A stretch of DNA of 64,000 bases, taken from NCBI GenBank assembly GCA_900012615.1, contig LT009757.1, forward strand, positions 1,026,596 to 1,090,595. Direction: 5' to 3'. Shown here one piece after another: positions 53,431 through 64,000 of this stretch; within the stretch, counting starts at the first letter, position 1; the number at the start of each line of letters is the position of its first letter. The DNA is from Agrobacterium genomosp. 13 str. CFBP 6927 (lineage in GTDB: Bacteria; Pseudomonadota; Alphaproteobacteria; Rhizobiales; Rhizobiaceae). The position numbers and the translations under genes were made by a program. A model generated the notes under the pieces. It saw only the letters and a list, made by a program, of their open reading frames with translations, did not search any database and was not told where the DNA came from.

Positions 53431-54909
53431 ATGCGCATATTCACGGCATCGCTTGCCACCGAGACCAACACGTTTTCACCCGTTCCGACGGATATGGATG
53501 CTTTTCGCGCCGCCTTTTATGCCGGGCCGGGCGAACATCCGGAAACGCCGACACTCTGCTCCTCGCCGGTGCCAATCCTGCGCCGCCGTGGCAAGGCGGA
53601 AGGGTTCACGGTTATCGAGGGAACGTCCTGCTGGGCGGAGCCGGCTGGACTCATTCAGCGCCAAACCTATGAAACGCTGCGCGATACCATTCTTGCGGAG
53701 CTTACGGCGGCTTTGCCGGTCGATGCCGTGGTTCTTGGCCTGCATGGCGCCATGGTGGCGCAGGGTTACGACGATCCGGAAGGCGATTTCCTGTCGCGCA
53801 TCCGGGCGCTTGTTGGACCGGATGTGTTGATAGCGGCGGAGTTCGATCCCCACAGTCATTTAACGGCTCTGAGGGTCGCCAATCTTGACATCATGGCAAC
53901 GTTTCTGGAATTCCCGCATACGGATTTCGAAGAGCGTGGTGAGCATGTGGTGGATATGGCGCTGCGGACCCTGCGTGGAGAAATCAGGCCGGTTATCTCC
54001 ACTTTCGATTGCCGGATGATTACGATTTATCCCACCAGCCGTGAGCCGATGCGGTCTTATGTCGACCGCCTGAAGGCATTGGAGGGCAAGGATGGCATCC
54101 TTTCCGTTTCGGTCATTCACGGGTTTATGGCGGGTGATGTACCGGATATGGGCACACGCATAGTCGTGGTAACCGATAATGACAGGCAAAAGGGCGACGC
54201 GCTGGCCGAAAAACTCGGCCATGAGCTTTATGCCATGCGCAAGCTGACGGCCATGCCGATGCTCGATACGGAAGCCGGTCTGGACAAGGCCCTTGCGATC
54301 CGCGCCAACAATCCGGATATGCCGGTGGTGATTTCGGATATATGGGACAATCCCGGCGGCGGCGTTGCGGGGGACGCGACCTATATTCTGAGGCGCATGG
54401 TGGAGCGCGGCATGGACAAGATCGGCGTTGCAACGATCTGGGATCCGATTGCCGTGTCGTTCTGTCATGCGGCAGGTGAGGGCGCCGAAATCGATCTGCG
54501 CATCGGCGGCAAATCCAGCCCTGAAGGCGGTGAGCCGCTGGATTTCCGGATAAGGGTGATGCGCACTGCGGAAGCGGGCTGGCAGAGTTTCCGCAACAGC
54601 CGCGTCACGCTCGGCCGTGCCGCCGTTGTAAGGCCGGTTGGAACAGAGATTGATATCATTCTCATTACCAGCCGTACGCAAACTTATGAGCCGGATATCT
54701 TTTCCAATCTCGGCATCGATTTTGCCGCGAAAGACGTTCTCCTGGTGAAGTCCACCAACCACTTCCATGCCGGTTTTGCGCCGATTGCTTCAGAGATCGT
54801 TTATATCGCCGCGCCCACATCCTATCCGACCGATCCGGCAAAAACAGCCTATCGCAAGGCAAGCCTGCAGCTCTGGCCAAGGGTTGCAGACCCGCTGGGG
54901 CTGGATTGA
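53431..54909 (+). CDS. M81 family metallopeptidase (MlrC-like)
   Basis: A 492-residue protein of the MlrC/microcystinase C family (peptidase M81). It starts MRIFTASLATETNTFSPVPTD, the family's beginning. Other motifs are LGLHGAMVAQGYDDPEGDFLSRIR, the metal-site-like EFDPHSHLT, EFPHTDFEERGEHV and ISDIWDNPGGGVAGDATYIL, the last being the signature of the second half. Most M81 proteins come from non-toxin degraders and probably hydrolyse small amide or peptide bonds. It is downstream of the PLP enzyme gene and converges on hutD. Confidence 0.88.
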   Translation: MRIFTASLATETNTFSPVPTDMDAFRAAFYAGPGEHPETPTLCSSPVPILRRRGKAEGFTVIEGTSCWAEPAGLIQRQTYETLRDTILAELTAALPVDAVVLGLHGAMVAQGYDDPEGDFLSRIRALVGPDVLIAAEFDPHSHLTALRVANLDIMATFLEFPHTDFEERGEHVVDMALRTLRGEIRPVISTFDCRMITIYPTSREPMRSYVDRLKALEGKDGILSVSVIHGFMAGDVPDMGTRIVVVTDNDRQKGDALAEKLGHELYAMRKLTAMPMLDTEAGLDKALAIRANNPDMPVVISDIWDNPGGGVAGDATYILRRMVERGMDKIGVATIWDPIAVSFCHAAGEGAEIDLRIGGKSSPEGGEPLDFRIRVMRTAEAGWQSFRNSRVTLGRAAVVRPVGTEIDIILITSRTQTYEPDIFSNLGIDFAAKDVLLVKSTNHFHAGFAPIASEIVYIAAPTSYPTDPAKTAYRKASLQLWPRVADPLGLD

Positions 54910-54920
54910 GGCTGCGGGCT

Positions 54921-55490
54921 TCAGGCCCGCTGCAGCGTAATCAGAAAGAAAGTGCTTTCATCATGCCCGGCCTCGATGGTGAAGGGCATGTTGTTCTCCA
55001 TGAAAATGCCATCCAGCCTATCCAGCCGGACAAGCTCGTTATTGACCGAGATTGTCACAGGATCGAGTGCGAGAACCAGCCTTGTGCCCACTTTCGCTTC
55101 GGCCGAATAGCTGCCGGTTAGCCTCTGGACGCTGTGGGTGAAGGATGAGCGACGGGTCATGACGTTCAGGTCGACGATTGCACCATCCATCAGGGTGGCA
55201 TCCACCGGAACATCCGCGGCGAAGGGCAGGGGCGTGCTCTTCGCTGTCAACGGCATCGGCTCCTGCCCCGCAATCGCAAGTGCCATGCCGTTACCTTTGA
55301 TAATCGCAAGCGTACGGTCTATGCCGGGGAAGCTGGAAAACGGTCCATCCTGAGCAACGGTCGCCATGCTGATGCGCCAGTCAAATGCATCGACGGAAGC
55401 GCCAGGCGGGTGGATGGCAATTTCCACCGTAACGCCGCCGCCGTTTTTCCACGGCATGGTCTTGTATTCGGAAGCGCGTAGTATTTTCAT
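54921..55490 (-). CDS. hutD: HutD family protein
   Basis: A 189-residue cupin-fold protein of the HutD/Ves family. It shows MKILRASEYKTMPWKNGGGVTVEIAIHPPGAS, then FDWRISMATVAQDGPFSSFPGIDRTLAIIKGNGM, the full family signature. In Pseudomonas, HutD tunes the output of the hut operon, perhaps by binding an intermediate such as N-formylglutamate. It is the last gene of the minus-strand hut cluster, 48 bases after the hydrolase gene. Confidence 0.9.
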   Translation of the reverse strand: MKILRASEYKTMPWKNGGGVTVEIAIHPPGASVDAFDWRISMATVAQDGPFSSFPGIDRTLAIIKGNGMALAIAGQEPMPLTAKSTPLPFAADVPVDATLMDGAIVDLNVMTRRSSFTHSVQRLTGSYSAEAKVGTRLVLALDPVTISVNNELVRLDRLDGIFMENNMPFTIEAGHDESTFFLITLQRA

Positions 55491-55538
55491 GTGATATCCA
55501 AAATCAGTCTTGGTGGATCAGGCGACAGAAGATTGTCA

Positions 55539-56564
55539 TCAGCGATCATTCTCGATGCGCTGCTCAAGCATTCTCTGGGCCGCTTTTAGATCGGACCGCC
55601 GGCCGGCGACCTTTTCGATGGCGGCAATGGCAAGGTCGCTGGCGACATAATCGGATTTATGCCCGAGATTATGCACGACGATCAAAGTGGAGCCGCTGAT
55701 ATCTCTGGCGAGATGGCGGGAATGCACGTCCGGCGAGACGATGGTGTCCGTATCTCCCGTTATGATGACAGTCGGCGCCTTGATGCGCGGATACTCCAAC
55801 GAAGCTTCACGCGCCCATTCATTGAGGGCCGCGACCTCCTGGGCGTTGTGCCGAAAGGCCCTGGGTCGCAGGGCCGCGACGGCATGTGTCGCCTCCACAT
55901 AATCGGCAGGCCTGTGGTTGGGTGCAAAAACGCCACGTGTTGCCTGGTCCAGCGCCAGAAGACCGGCCGGCGGAGCAATGAAGGTACTGAAGAGCGGGCC
56001 GCTGAATGGCGCATTTGCCGCCGTATAATACCAGGCAATTCCGCCTTCCCACGGATAGACGGCGGGAGACAGGAATACGAGGCCCGCAACCATGTCCGGA
56101 TGACGCACCGCAAGTGATGCCGCGATGGCGCCGCCAAAGGAATGACCGACGACAATGGCTCTAGGCACGCCGCGTTTTTTCATAAGCTGTGCGATGGCGT
56201 CGGCTTGCCCGTCCGGGAGAATATTTCTCTTGCCGCCAATGTCCGAGTTGCCGTGCCCCGGCCTGTCGACAAACAGCAATTTTGCCCGGCCTCCAAGCTT
56301 TTCGAGAAACGAAAACATCGGATCGTAAAGACTGGCGCTCGCCCCGTGGATAAAGAGGATCGGCGGGAGTTCTGCTCTCTTTCCGGCTTCGACCAGCACG
56401 CTGTTCAGTTTGTAGCCGCCAACGTCGATCCGTACGGGCATGATGGGCTGCTTTTCAGACGCCATGGCATGGTTGGCGGATACCGGGAGAAGCGCTCCAA
56501 ACAGAAGAGTAAAGGCAAGCGGAAGGAATCTCTGCGCCATTCGTCGATCTACCATGTCCTTCAT
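55539..56564 (-). CDS. Exported alpha/beta hydrolase
   Basis: A 341-residue hydrolase with an N-terminal signal peptide (about residues 9-37; RRMAQRFLPLAFTLLFGALLPVSANHAMA). The fold markers are PPILFIHGASASLYDP, VDRPGHGNSDI, the nucleophile elbow VVGHSFGGAIA, then GDTDTIVSPDVHSRH and the histidine in NLGHKSD. GAGGG lies before the ATG at 56564. It sits between hutU and hutD, though nothing links it to histidine breakdown. Substrate unknown. Confidence 0.82.
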   Translation of the reverse strand: MKDMVDRRMAQRFLPLAFTLLFGALLPVSANHAMASEKQPIMPVRIDVGGYKLNSVLVEAGKRAELPPILFIHGASASLYDPMFSFLEKLGGRAKLLFVDRPGHGNSDIGGKRNILPDGQADAIAQLMKKRGVPRAIVVGHSFGGAIAASLAVRHPDMVAGLVFLSPAVYPWEGGIAWYYTAANAPFSGPLFSTFIAPPAGLLALDQATRGVFAPNHRPADYVEATHAVAALRPRAFRHNAQEVAALNEWAREASLEYPRIKAPTVIITGDTDTIVSPDVHSRHLARDISGSTLIVVHNLGHKSDYVASDLAIAAIEKVAGRRSDLKAAQRMLEQRIENDR

Positions 56565-56748
56565 GCCCGCCCTCACGGTTAGCGCGGCTTTCCAACGAGC
56601 ATAAAGCCAGTCGGTTAAAAACAGCAACGAGCAAAGCCGCAGACAGAGCAGAAGTTCCACGGGCCGCCGATGCGGCGTTGGAACTGATCATTCCCGGCGA
56701 TTCGCTAATGTGGGATGGGCGGAGCGCGGCCGTCCTCTCCAATCGAAC

Positions 56749-56778
56749 AAGCGGCGCAGTTTTCTGCCTGCGCCGCTT
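56749..56778. terminator. Hairpin just past hutU
   Basis: Perfect 11-bp stem AAGCGGCGCAG/CTGCGCCGCTT (56749-56759, 56768-56778), beginning 8 bases beyond the hutU stop codon. On the minus strand it is followed by only a weak T run, so it may be a partial terminator or 3' protecting stem separating hutU from the hydrolase gene. Confidence 0.55.
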
Positions 56779-56785
56779 TGTCTTT

Positions 56786-58459
<1,674 letters not shown>

Positions 58460-58470
58460 GTGATTTCCCC

Positions 58471-59271
58471 TTATCCTTTTGTCGCAAGCGCGAAATTTTC
58501 GAGACGTGTCAGAATGGTCTTGAGATGGCCGCGCAGGCGTTCGGCCTTTTGCACGTCATAAGCAAAGGGCGGCGTCTCGCTGACAAGATGGGTGGATTGG
58601 GCCAGTTCCATCTGAATGGCGTGCACACCGGCTTCCGGCTTTCCATAATGGCGCGTTGTCCAGCCGCCTTTGAAACGCCCGTTCAGAATGCTGTCGTAAC
58701 CCTCTGCGGCAGCGGTCACTTCCACGGCTATTTTTTCGATGGCCGGGTCGCAAGTCCTGCCCATATCGGTGCCGATATTGAAATCAGGCAGCTTGCCTTC
58801 AAACAGGAAGGGGATATGCGAGCGGATCGAATGGCAGTCATAGAGGATGGCTATGCCGTGGATTGCCTTCACCCGTTCGATTTCCGCCGCCAGCGCCGCG
58901 TGATAGGGCGCGTGAAAGGTTTCCAGTCGGGCGGCGATATCGTCCTGATCGGGTTCCTGTCCCTCATTCCAGATCGGCTTGCCGTCGAAATCGGTGTCCG
59001 GAACGAGGCCGGTGGTGTTTTGCCCCGGATAGAGGCTGACGCCTTCAGGATCGCGGTTGGCGTCGATCACGTAACGATGAAAGGTGGCACGGACCGTCGT
59101 TACATCGGGGAGCAGGCCCGCATAGAGGTCATGAATATGCCAGTCGGTATCGGCGAGTACCCTGCCATTGTCATTCAGGCGTTGCCAGATTTCCGCGGGA
59201 ACATCTGTGCCGGTATGGGGCAGGCCGAGAATGACCGGCGATGAGCCTTCTTTAATGTCGAAGACGCGCAT
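58471..59271 (-). CDS. hutG: N-formylglutamate deformylase
   Basis: A 266-residue enzyme of the N-formylglutamate amidohydrolase family, giving glutamate and formate. Markers are [45 protein letters not shown], the metal-site [16 protein letters not shown] and [28 protein letters not shown]. With HutF present, histidine goes by the five-step formate route, so this is the deformylase kind of HutG. It lies 1 base after hutH. Confidence 0.95.
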   Translation of the reverse strand: MRVFDIKEGSSPVILGLPHTGTDVPAEIWQRLNDNGRVLADTDWHIHDLYAGLLPDVTTVRATFHRYVIDANRDPEGVSLYPGQNTTGLVPDTDFDGKPIWNEGQEPDQDDIAARLETFHAPYHAALAAEIERVKAIHGIAILYDCHSIRSHIPFLFEGKLPDFNIGTDMGRTCDPAIEKIAVEVTAAAEGYDSILNGRFKGGWTTRHYGKPEAGVHAIQMELAQSTHLVSETPPFAYDVQKAERLRGHLKTILTRLENFALATKG

Positions 59272-59272
59272 C

Positions 59273-60808
59273 TTACACCTCCAGCTTCGGCAGGATGCCT
59301 TCCGAAATAACGGAAACCAGAGCGCCGGTGGCGATCAGATCGGATGCCGCCTTCAAATCCGGCGCCATATAACGGTCCTCTTCAAGCGAAGGGATCGCCT
59401 GACGCAGCGCGGCGATTGCCTTTTGCAGCTCGGGGCTGGTTTTCAGCGGTCCGCGCAGCTCGACACCCTGAACGGCCGAAAGCGCTTCAATGCCAAGGAT
59501 GGCAAAAAGATTTTCCGTCATGGGCAGCAGGCGGCGTGCGCCATGGCAGGCCATGGACACATGGTCTTCCTGGTTGGCAGAGGTTGGCGTCGAATCCACG
59601 GAGGCCGGATGCGCCATCTGCTTGTTCTCGCTCATCAGCGCGGCAGACGTGACTTCGGCGATCATCAGACCGGAATTGAGCCCCGGTTTCTTCGAAAGAA
59701 AGGCGGGCAGACCATAGGAGAGGGCCGGATCGACCAGAAGCGCCACGCGGCGCTGCGCAATCGCGCCGATTTCGCAGATGGCGAGCGCGGTCTGGTCGGC
59801 AGCAAAGGCCACCGGTTCGGCGTGGAAATTGCCGCCGGACACGACGGAATTGTCGGAAAGCACCAGCGGATTGTCCGTTACCGCATTGGCTTCGATTTCA
59901 AGCGTGCGGGCCACCTGTCTCAGAAGATCGAGGCAGGCGCCATCCACCTGTGGCTGGCAACGGATGCAATAGGGATCCTGAACACGCTCGTCACCCTCGA
60001 TATGGCTGACACGGATTTCGGATCCTTCCAGCAGGTTACGCAGCGCAGCGCCCGCATCGATCTGGCCCTTATGGCCACGCAATGTGTGAATGTCGGGATG
60101 GAAGGGGGCGGAAGAACCCATGGCGGCATCAGTGGACAGCGCGCCGGTAATCAGTGCCGCCTGTGCCGCGCGGTGGGCGCGGAAAAGACCGGCGAGCGCC
60201 AGCGCCGTTGAGGTCTGCGTGCCGTTGATCAGCGCCAGCCCTTCTTTGGCGGCGAGAACGACCGGGGTCAGCCCGGCTTTGGTGAGTGCTTCGCCGGCGG
60301 GCAGAAGCGCTCCTTCATAAAAGGCCTCGCCTTCGCCCATCATTACGGCGGCCATATGGGCAAGCGGCGCGAGATCGCCGGAGGCGCCAACCGAACCCTT
60401 TTCCGGGATAGAAGGGATAACACCCTTTTCCAGCATGCCCTCGATCAACCGCACCAGCTCGAGCCGTACGCCGGATGCGCCGCGACCGAGCGAAATCAGC
60501 TTCAGCGCCATGATCAGGCGCACGACATTTTCGGGAAGTGGCGCGCCGACGCCGCAGCAATGCGACAGGATGAGGTTACGCTGCAGCGTTGCCACATCGG
60601 CTGCGTCGATCTTGATGGAAGCGAGCTTGCCGAAACCGGTATTGATGCCATAGACCGGCGCATTGCCGGCTGCGATCTCGGCAATGCGTGCCGCCGCCTT
60701 TTTTATGCCGGCATCGAACGAGCGGTCGAGTTTGGCTGTGCCGTTGTCCCAGTAGATCGCGGCAAGTTCGGCAAGGGTGACGTTGCCGGGGTGAAGCGTG
60801 ATAGTCAT
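59273..60808 (-). CDS. hutH: Histidine ammonia-lyase
   Basis: A 511-residue ammonia-lyase, making urocanate and ammonium from L-histidine. The MIO electrophile forms from A142-S143-G144 in [16 protein letters not shown]. Other family parts are [23 protein letters not shown] and the C-terminal [22 protein letters not shown] [17 protein letters not shown]. It shares a four-base ATGA-type overlap with hutI upstream. Confidence 0.96.
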   Translation of the reverse strand: MTITLHPGNVTLAELAAIYWDNGTAKLDRSFDAGIKKAAARIAEIAAGNAPVYGINTGFGKLASIKIDAADVATLQRNLILSHCCGVGAPLPENVVRLIMALKLISLGRGASGVRLELVRLIEGMLEKGVIPSIPEKGSVGASGDLAPLAHMAAVMMGEGEAFYEGALLPAGEALTKAGLTPVVLAAKEGLALINGTQTSTALALAGLFRAHRAAQAALITGALSTDAAMGSSAPFHPDIHTLRGHKGQIDAGAALRNLLEGSEIRVSHIEGDERVQDPYCIRCQPQVDGACLDLLRQVARTLEIEANAVTDNPLVLSDNSVVSGGNFHAEPVAFAADQTALAICEIGAIAQRRVALLVDPALSYGLPAFLSKKPGLNSGLMIAEVTSAALMSENKQMAHPASVDSTPTSANQEDHVSMACHGARRLLPMTENLFAILGIEALSAVQGVELRGPLKTSPELQKAIAALRQAIPSLEEDRYMAPDLKAASDLIATGALVSVISEGILPKLEV

Positions 60809-62064
60809 GGGTAAACCTTCTGTCCCTTAAAGATGCGGGCATGGAGCGGATTAAAACCGATGCGGTAGACAAGCTCGGCCGGGCGTTCGATGTCCCAGAT
60901 GGCGAAATCGGCAGATTTTCCCGCTTCCAGCGTGCCTGTTTCGGCAAGCAGGCCAAGCGCCTTTGCGGCATTGCGCGTCGCCGCCGTCAGGCACTCTTCC
61001 ACCGTCATGTGGAAAAGCGTAGCGCCCATATTCATGGTCAGCAGCAGGGATGTGAGCGGCGAGGTGCCGGGATTGCAATCGGTCGCAAGGGCGATATCGG
61101 CGCCCGCGTCGCGGAGCGCCTGAACCGGAGGAGCCTGTTTTTCCCGGAGTGCGTAAAAAGCGCCGGGCAGAAGCACGGCGACCGTTCCCGCCGTCGCCAG
61201 CGCCTTTGCACCCGCTTCATCAAGATATTCCAGATGATCGGCGGAAAGTGCGCCGTAGGATGCCGCCAACGCGGTGCCGCCGAGATTGGAAAGCTGTTCG
61301 GCATGCAGCTTGACCGGAAGCCCCAGCTGTTTTGCCTTTTCGAAAACCCGGGTCATTTCCTCGACGGAAAAGGCGATACCCTCGCAAAAACCATCCACCG
61401 CATCCACCAGCCCCTCGGCCTGGGCCTTGTCCAGCCCAGGTAGAACCACATCCGTAATATAATCGGCGTTGCGGCCCTTATATTCGGCGGGTGTCGCATG
61501 CGCGGCGAGATAGCTGGTGACGATCCGCACGGGACGCAGGGTCTCGAGCTTGCGGGCGACGCGCAGCATTTTCAGTTCGGTTTCGATATTGAGACCGTAC
61601 CCGGATTTGATTTCGATGGTTGAAATGCCCTCGGCCAGCAGCGTGTCGAGGCGCGGCAGCGCCTGCGCAAGCAGGGCGTCTTCCGAAAGAGCGCGCGTAT
61701 CACGCACGGAAGACACGATGCCACCGCCGGCTTTGGCGATTTCCTCATAGGTCGCACCATTCAGCCGCATCTCGAATTCCATGGCGCGATTGCCGCCGAA
61801 CACCAGATGGGTGTGGCAGTCGATCAAGGCCGGGGTGATCCAGCGACCGTCGCAGTCGATTGTCTCGTCGGCCGTGGACACTTCGGCGGGCAGGTCGCTT
61901 TCAGGCCCGGCAAAAACAATGCGGCCGTCGCGCACGGCAATGGCGGCATTTTCGATTGCGCCGATGCCCTCCATGGAAGGGTTGAATGTCGCGAGCCGAG
62001 CATTGCGCCACAGTGATGTGACGTTTTCCGGCGCCATTCCCTTTGTAGATTTGTTCCCTAACAT
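60805..62064 (-). CDS. hutI: Imidazolonepropionase
   Basis: A 419-residue metal-dependent amidohydrolase opening the ring of imidazolone-propionate to N-formimino-glutamate. It shows the metal motif [56 protein letters not shown] and [28 protein letters not shown] precedes the ATG. It is first in the minus-strand hut operon, divergent from hutF across a gap with the HutC site. Confidence 0.96.
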   Translation of the reverse strand: MLGNKSTKGMAPENVTSLWRNARLATFNPSMEGIGAIENAAIAVRDGRIVFAGPESDLPAEVSTADETIDCDGRWITPALIDCHTHLVFGGNRAMEFEMRLNGATYEEIAKAGGGIVSSVRDTRALSEDALLAQALPRLDTLLAEGISTIEIKSGYGLNIETELKMLRVARKLETLRPVRIVTSYLAAHATPAEYKGRNADYITDVVLPGLDKAQAEGLVDAVDGFCEGIAFSVEEMTRVFEKAKQLGLPVKLHAEQLSNLGGTALAASYGALSADHLEYLDEAGAKALATAGTVAVLLPGAFYALREKQAPPVQALRDAGADIALATDCNPGTSPLTSLLLTMNMGATLFHMTVEECLTAATRNAAKALGLLAETGTLEAGKSADFAIWDIERPAELVYRIGFNPLHARIFKGQKVYP

Positions 62065-62093
62065 TTGCTTTTCGCCTTTCTTTTATGCGTCAA

Positions 62094-62105
62094 ATGTATA
62101 TACAT
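62094..62105. promoter_or_regulatory. HutC operator in the hutI-hutF divergent gap
   Basis: The perfect palindrome ATGTATATACAT contains TGTATATACA, the core bound by HutC repressors in enteric bacteria and pseudomonads. It lies 30 bases before hutI and 76 before hutF, placed to control both. The hutC gene itself follows hutF. Urocanate is the known inducer. Confidence 0.85.
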
Positions 62106-62180
62106 AATAATGAGCTTGGCAAGCCGCAATTTCGTGTTTGAAACGGGCCTTGCCGGAAGAGACCAAGAGGAGAGGGTGGC

Positions 62181-63527
62181 ATGACGGCAATTCACGCGGG
62201 CGCAGCGCTTCTGAATGACGGGTGGGCGCAGGATGTTCGCATTGTTTGCAGGGACGGCGCTGTCTTATCGGTCGAAACCGGCGTTTCCCCGCGGCCGCAG
62301 GATGAGCGGCATGCTGTCATCGTTCCGGCCATGCCCAATCTCCATAGCCATGCCTTTCAGCGGGCCATGGCCGGTCTCGCTGAAATTCGCGGACCTGCCG
62401 ACGACAGTTTCTGGAGCTGGCGCACCGTCATGTACAAGTTTGCGCTGTCGATGACGCCTGACCATGTCGAGGCGGTTGCCGCCCAGCTCTACATGGAAAT
62501 GCTGGAGGCCGGTTTCGGGCGGGTCGGTGAATTTCATTATCTGCATAATGACAGGGACGGCTCGCATTACGGCAACATCGCCGAAATGGCCGAACGCATT
62601 GGTGCGGCGGCCGCGCAAACGGGGATCGGCCTGACATTGCTGCCAGTGTTTTACGCGCATTCAGGTTTTGGCGGCCAGATGCCGATCGACGGGCAGAAAC
62701 GCTTCATTCATTCGCTCGATAGTTACGAAAGGCTGATGCACGGCGCACAAGCGGTCGTAGATGGGCTGCCGGGTGCTGTACTCGGCATCGCTCCGCATAG
62801 CCTGCGCGCCGTGACCGGCGAAGAGCTGGCGGCGATCGAACATTTGGCAAAAGGTGGCCCGATCCATATTCACGTTGCGGAACAGGTAAAGGAAATCGAG
62901 GATTCGCTCGCCTTTTCCGGCGCACGGCCGGTGGAGTGGCTTCTGGAGAATGCGACCGTCGACGATCGCTGGTGCCTTATCCATGCAACGCATATGACCG
63001 AAGCCGAAACGCGCCGCATGGCCAAAAGCGGCGCCATTGCCGGTCTCTGCCCTATCACCGAGGCCAATCTAGGCGACGGCATTTTTCCCGCTCCGGATTT
63101 CATCGCGCAGGGGGGGCATTACGGTGTCGGTTCCGATTCCAATATTCTGATTTCCGTGCCGGAAGAATTGCGGATGCTCGAATATTCGCAGCGCCTGTCG
63201 CTTCGGGCGCGCAATGTCATTGCCGATGCCGGCCGCTCCACGGGTGAAAAACTCTTTCGGCAGGCACTTGAAGGCGGTAGCAGGGCGCTCGCATCGCGAC
63301 ATGAAATCGAAGAGGGGAAAAGCGCCGATTTTATCGCGCTTGATGTCTCGGCTGTTCCCTATCTTCCGGCATCACAGATTTTGGATCAGTGGATATTCGC
63401 GAGTGGCGTCCAGATTGATTCCGTCTGGGTTCGCGGCAAAAAACTGGTACAATCGGGCCGGCATCTCCAGCGCCATGAAATATCGGAACGTTTCAACAAG
63501 GTCATGGCCGAACTTGTCGAGAGCTGA
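62181..63527 (+). CDS. hutF: Formimidoylglutamate deiminase
   Basis: A 448-residue amidohydrolase converting N-formimino-L-glutamate to N-formylglutamate and ammonia, the step before HutG. Markers are MPNLHSHAFQRAMAGLAEIRGPADDSFWSWR (metal-binding HxH), GEFHYLHNDRDG, HVAEQVKEIEDSLAFSGARPVEWL and LIHATHMTEAETRRMAKSGAIAGLCPITEANLGDGIFP. GAGAGG lies upstream of the ATG. It is divergent from hutI and is followed by hutC. Confidence 0.95.
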   Translation: MTAIHAGAALLNDGWAQDVRIVCRDGAVLSVETGVSPRPQDERHAVIVPAMPNLHSHAFQRAMAGLAEIRGPADDSFWSWRTVMYKFALSMTPDHVEAVAAQLYMEMLEAGFGRVGEFHYLHNDRDGSHYGNIAEMAERIGAAAAQTGIGLTLLPVFYAHSGFGGQMPIDGQKRFIHSLDSYERLMHGAQAVVDGLPGAVLGIAPHSLRAVTGEELAAIEHLAKGGPIHIHVAEQVKEIEDSLAFSGARPVEWLLENATVDDRWCLIHATHMTEAETRRMAKSGAIAGLCPITEANLGDGIFPAPDFIAQGGHYGVGSDSNILISVPEELRMLEYSQRLSLRARNVIADAGRSTGEKLFRQALEGGSRALASRHEIEEGKSADFIALDVSAVPYLPASQILDQWIFASGVQIDSVWVRGKKLVQSGRHLQRHEISERFNKVMAELVES

Positions 63528-63575
63528 TATGCGCTCGGCAGGAACAAGATCGAGCCGTCGGAAGGCATTGCGGAC

Positions 63576-64000
63576 GTGACGAAAGCATTGGCCGGGCAAA
63601 CCCTGCACCAGCGTATCCTCAGCGAGATCGAGGGCCGGATCGTGTCGGGAGAATGGCCGCCGGGTCATCGATTGCCTTTCGAGATCGATCTCGCCGCCCA
63701 CTACGATTGCTCGCGCATGACCGTCAACAAGGTCATGGGCCAGCTCGTGAAAGCCGGTCTGATTGAGCGCCGCAAGAAATCCGGCAGTTTCGTTCGCCAA
63801 CCGCAGATTCAATCCGCGGTTCTCCAAATTCACGATATCCGTGCCGAAGTCGAATCCCTCGGTCTCGAATATGGCTTTAAGGTCCTGAAGCGAACGCAAC
63901 GTGCGGCGAAGCGCGAGGATCGCGCAAGCCTCGATGCCGCCATCGATACATCGCTGCTCGATATCGTCTGCATCCATTTTGCCGGCCCAAGGGAATTCTG
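63576..64000 (+). CDS. hutC: HutC histidine utilisation repressor (partial, runs off window)
   Basis: The first ~141 residues of a GntR-family HutC-type repressor. It begins with GTG at 63576, with GGAAGG ten bases ahead, giving MTKALAGQTLHQRILSEIEGR. The winged helix is complete (SGEWPPGHRLPFEIDLAAHYDCSRMTVNKVMGQLVKAGLIERRKKSGSFVR), and the UTRA effector domain begins at about residue 75. It would bind the palindrome at 62094-62105 and respond to urocanate. It starts 48 bases after hutF. Confidence 0.88.
   Translation, partial: MTKALAGQTLHQRILSEIEGRIVSGEWPPGHRLPFEIDLAAHYDCSRMTVNKVMGQLVKAGLIERRKKSGSFVRQPQIQSAVLQIHDIRAEVESLGLEYGFKVLKRTQRAAKREDRASLDAAIDTSLLDIVCIHFAGPREF

Overview
The window is GC-rich, densely coded alphaproteobacterial DNA. 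It most resembles the replication-origin region of the second (linear, repABC-type) chromosome of an Agrobacterium. The basis is a complete repABC cassette with parS sites, a small heat shock gene like hspL behind an RpoH-type promoter, a rhizobial glp ABC-transporter operon, and an MmgR-type small RNA. Species and replicon are inferences from gene content; no database search was made.

Layout. 1-931: start of a sugar-type substrate-binding protein gene, running off the left edge. 1250-3929: tRNA-Val(GAC), cpdR, an N-formylglutamate amidohydrolase, an MmgR-like sRNA and a hisN-type phosphatase, a block that looks like core chromosome. 3952-7811: an alpha/beta hydrolase, an hspL-like gene, a bile-acid-symporter-family transporter and a LysR regulator. 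7818-17860: a minus-strand glycerol regulon (glpR, glpD, glpS, glpT, glpP, glpQ, glpU, glpV, glpK). 18012-30531: nitrate assimilation (nasT, nasS, then nrtABC, nirBD, nasA, cysG), with a sigma-54 promoter and a candidate attenuator in front of nrtA. 30634-37785: a GntR regulator divergent from a 5-oxoproline-type operon (NRAMP-like permease, PxpA, YcsI, fused KipI-KipA, biotin carboxylase-BCCP). 37897-45567: alpha-amylase, soxR with its own SoxR box, a TonB-dependent receptor with an Irr-type box, a LysR-HTH/TrpD2 fusion, an LtrA-family protein and two small hypothetical genes. 46035-50002: repC, repB and repA with a counter-transcribed RNA and two parS sites; a third parS lies beyond a FAD/NAD-binding protein gene. 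51843-54909: RidA, a D-threonine aldolase/D-serine dehydratase-like enzyme and an MlrC-family peptidase. 54921-64000: the histidine-utilisation cluster (hutD, a hydrolase, hutU, hutG, hutH, hutI, and divergent hutF and hutC).

Most of the window is catabolic or assimilatory operons, each paired with a local regulator and a visible operator. These include GlpR (TTCGTTT repeats), NasS/NasT with sigma-54 (leader RNA), an FCD-GntR (TTGT-N3-ACAA), SoxR (18-bp palindrome), Irr (ICE-like box) and HutC (ATGTATATACAT). The glp and nas operons carry intercistronic hairpins or palindromic repeats that could tune the relative amounts of their products.

The least explained items are four: the biotin carboxylase plus KipI-KipA operon, which has every part of a urea-carboxylase-like enzyme but sits with 5-oxoprolinase genes; the LysR-TrpD2 fusion protein; the asymmetric GlpS/GlpT ATPase pair; and the RidA/PLP enzyme/MlrC operon. 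No insertion sequence, prophage, CRISPR array or rRNA was seen.
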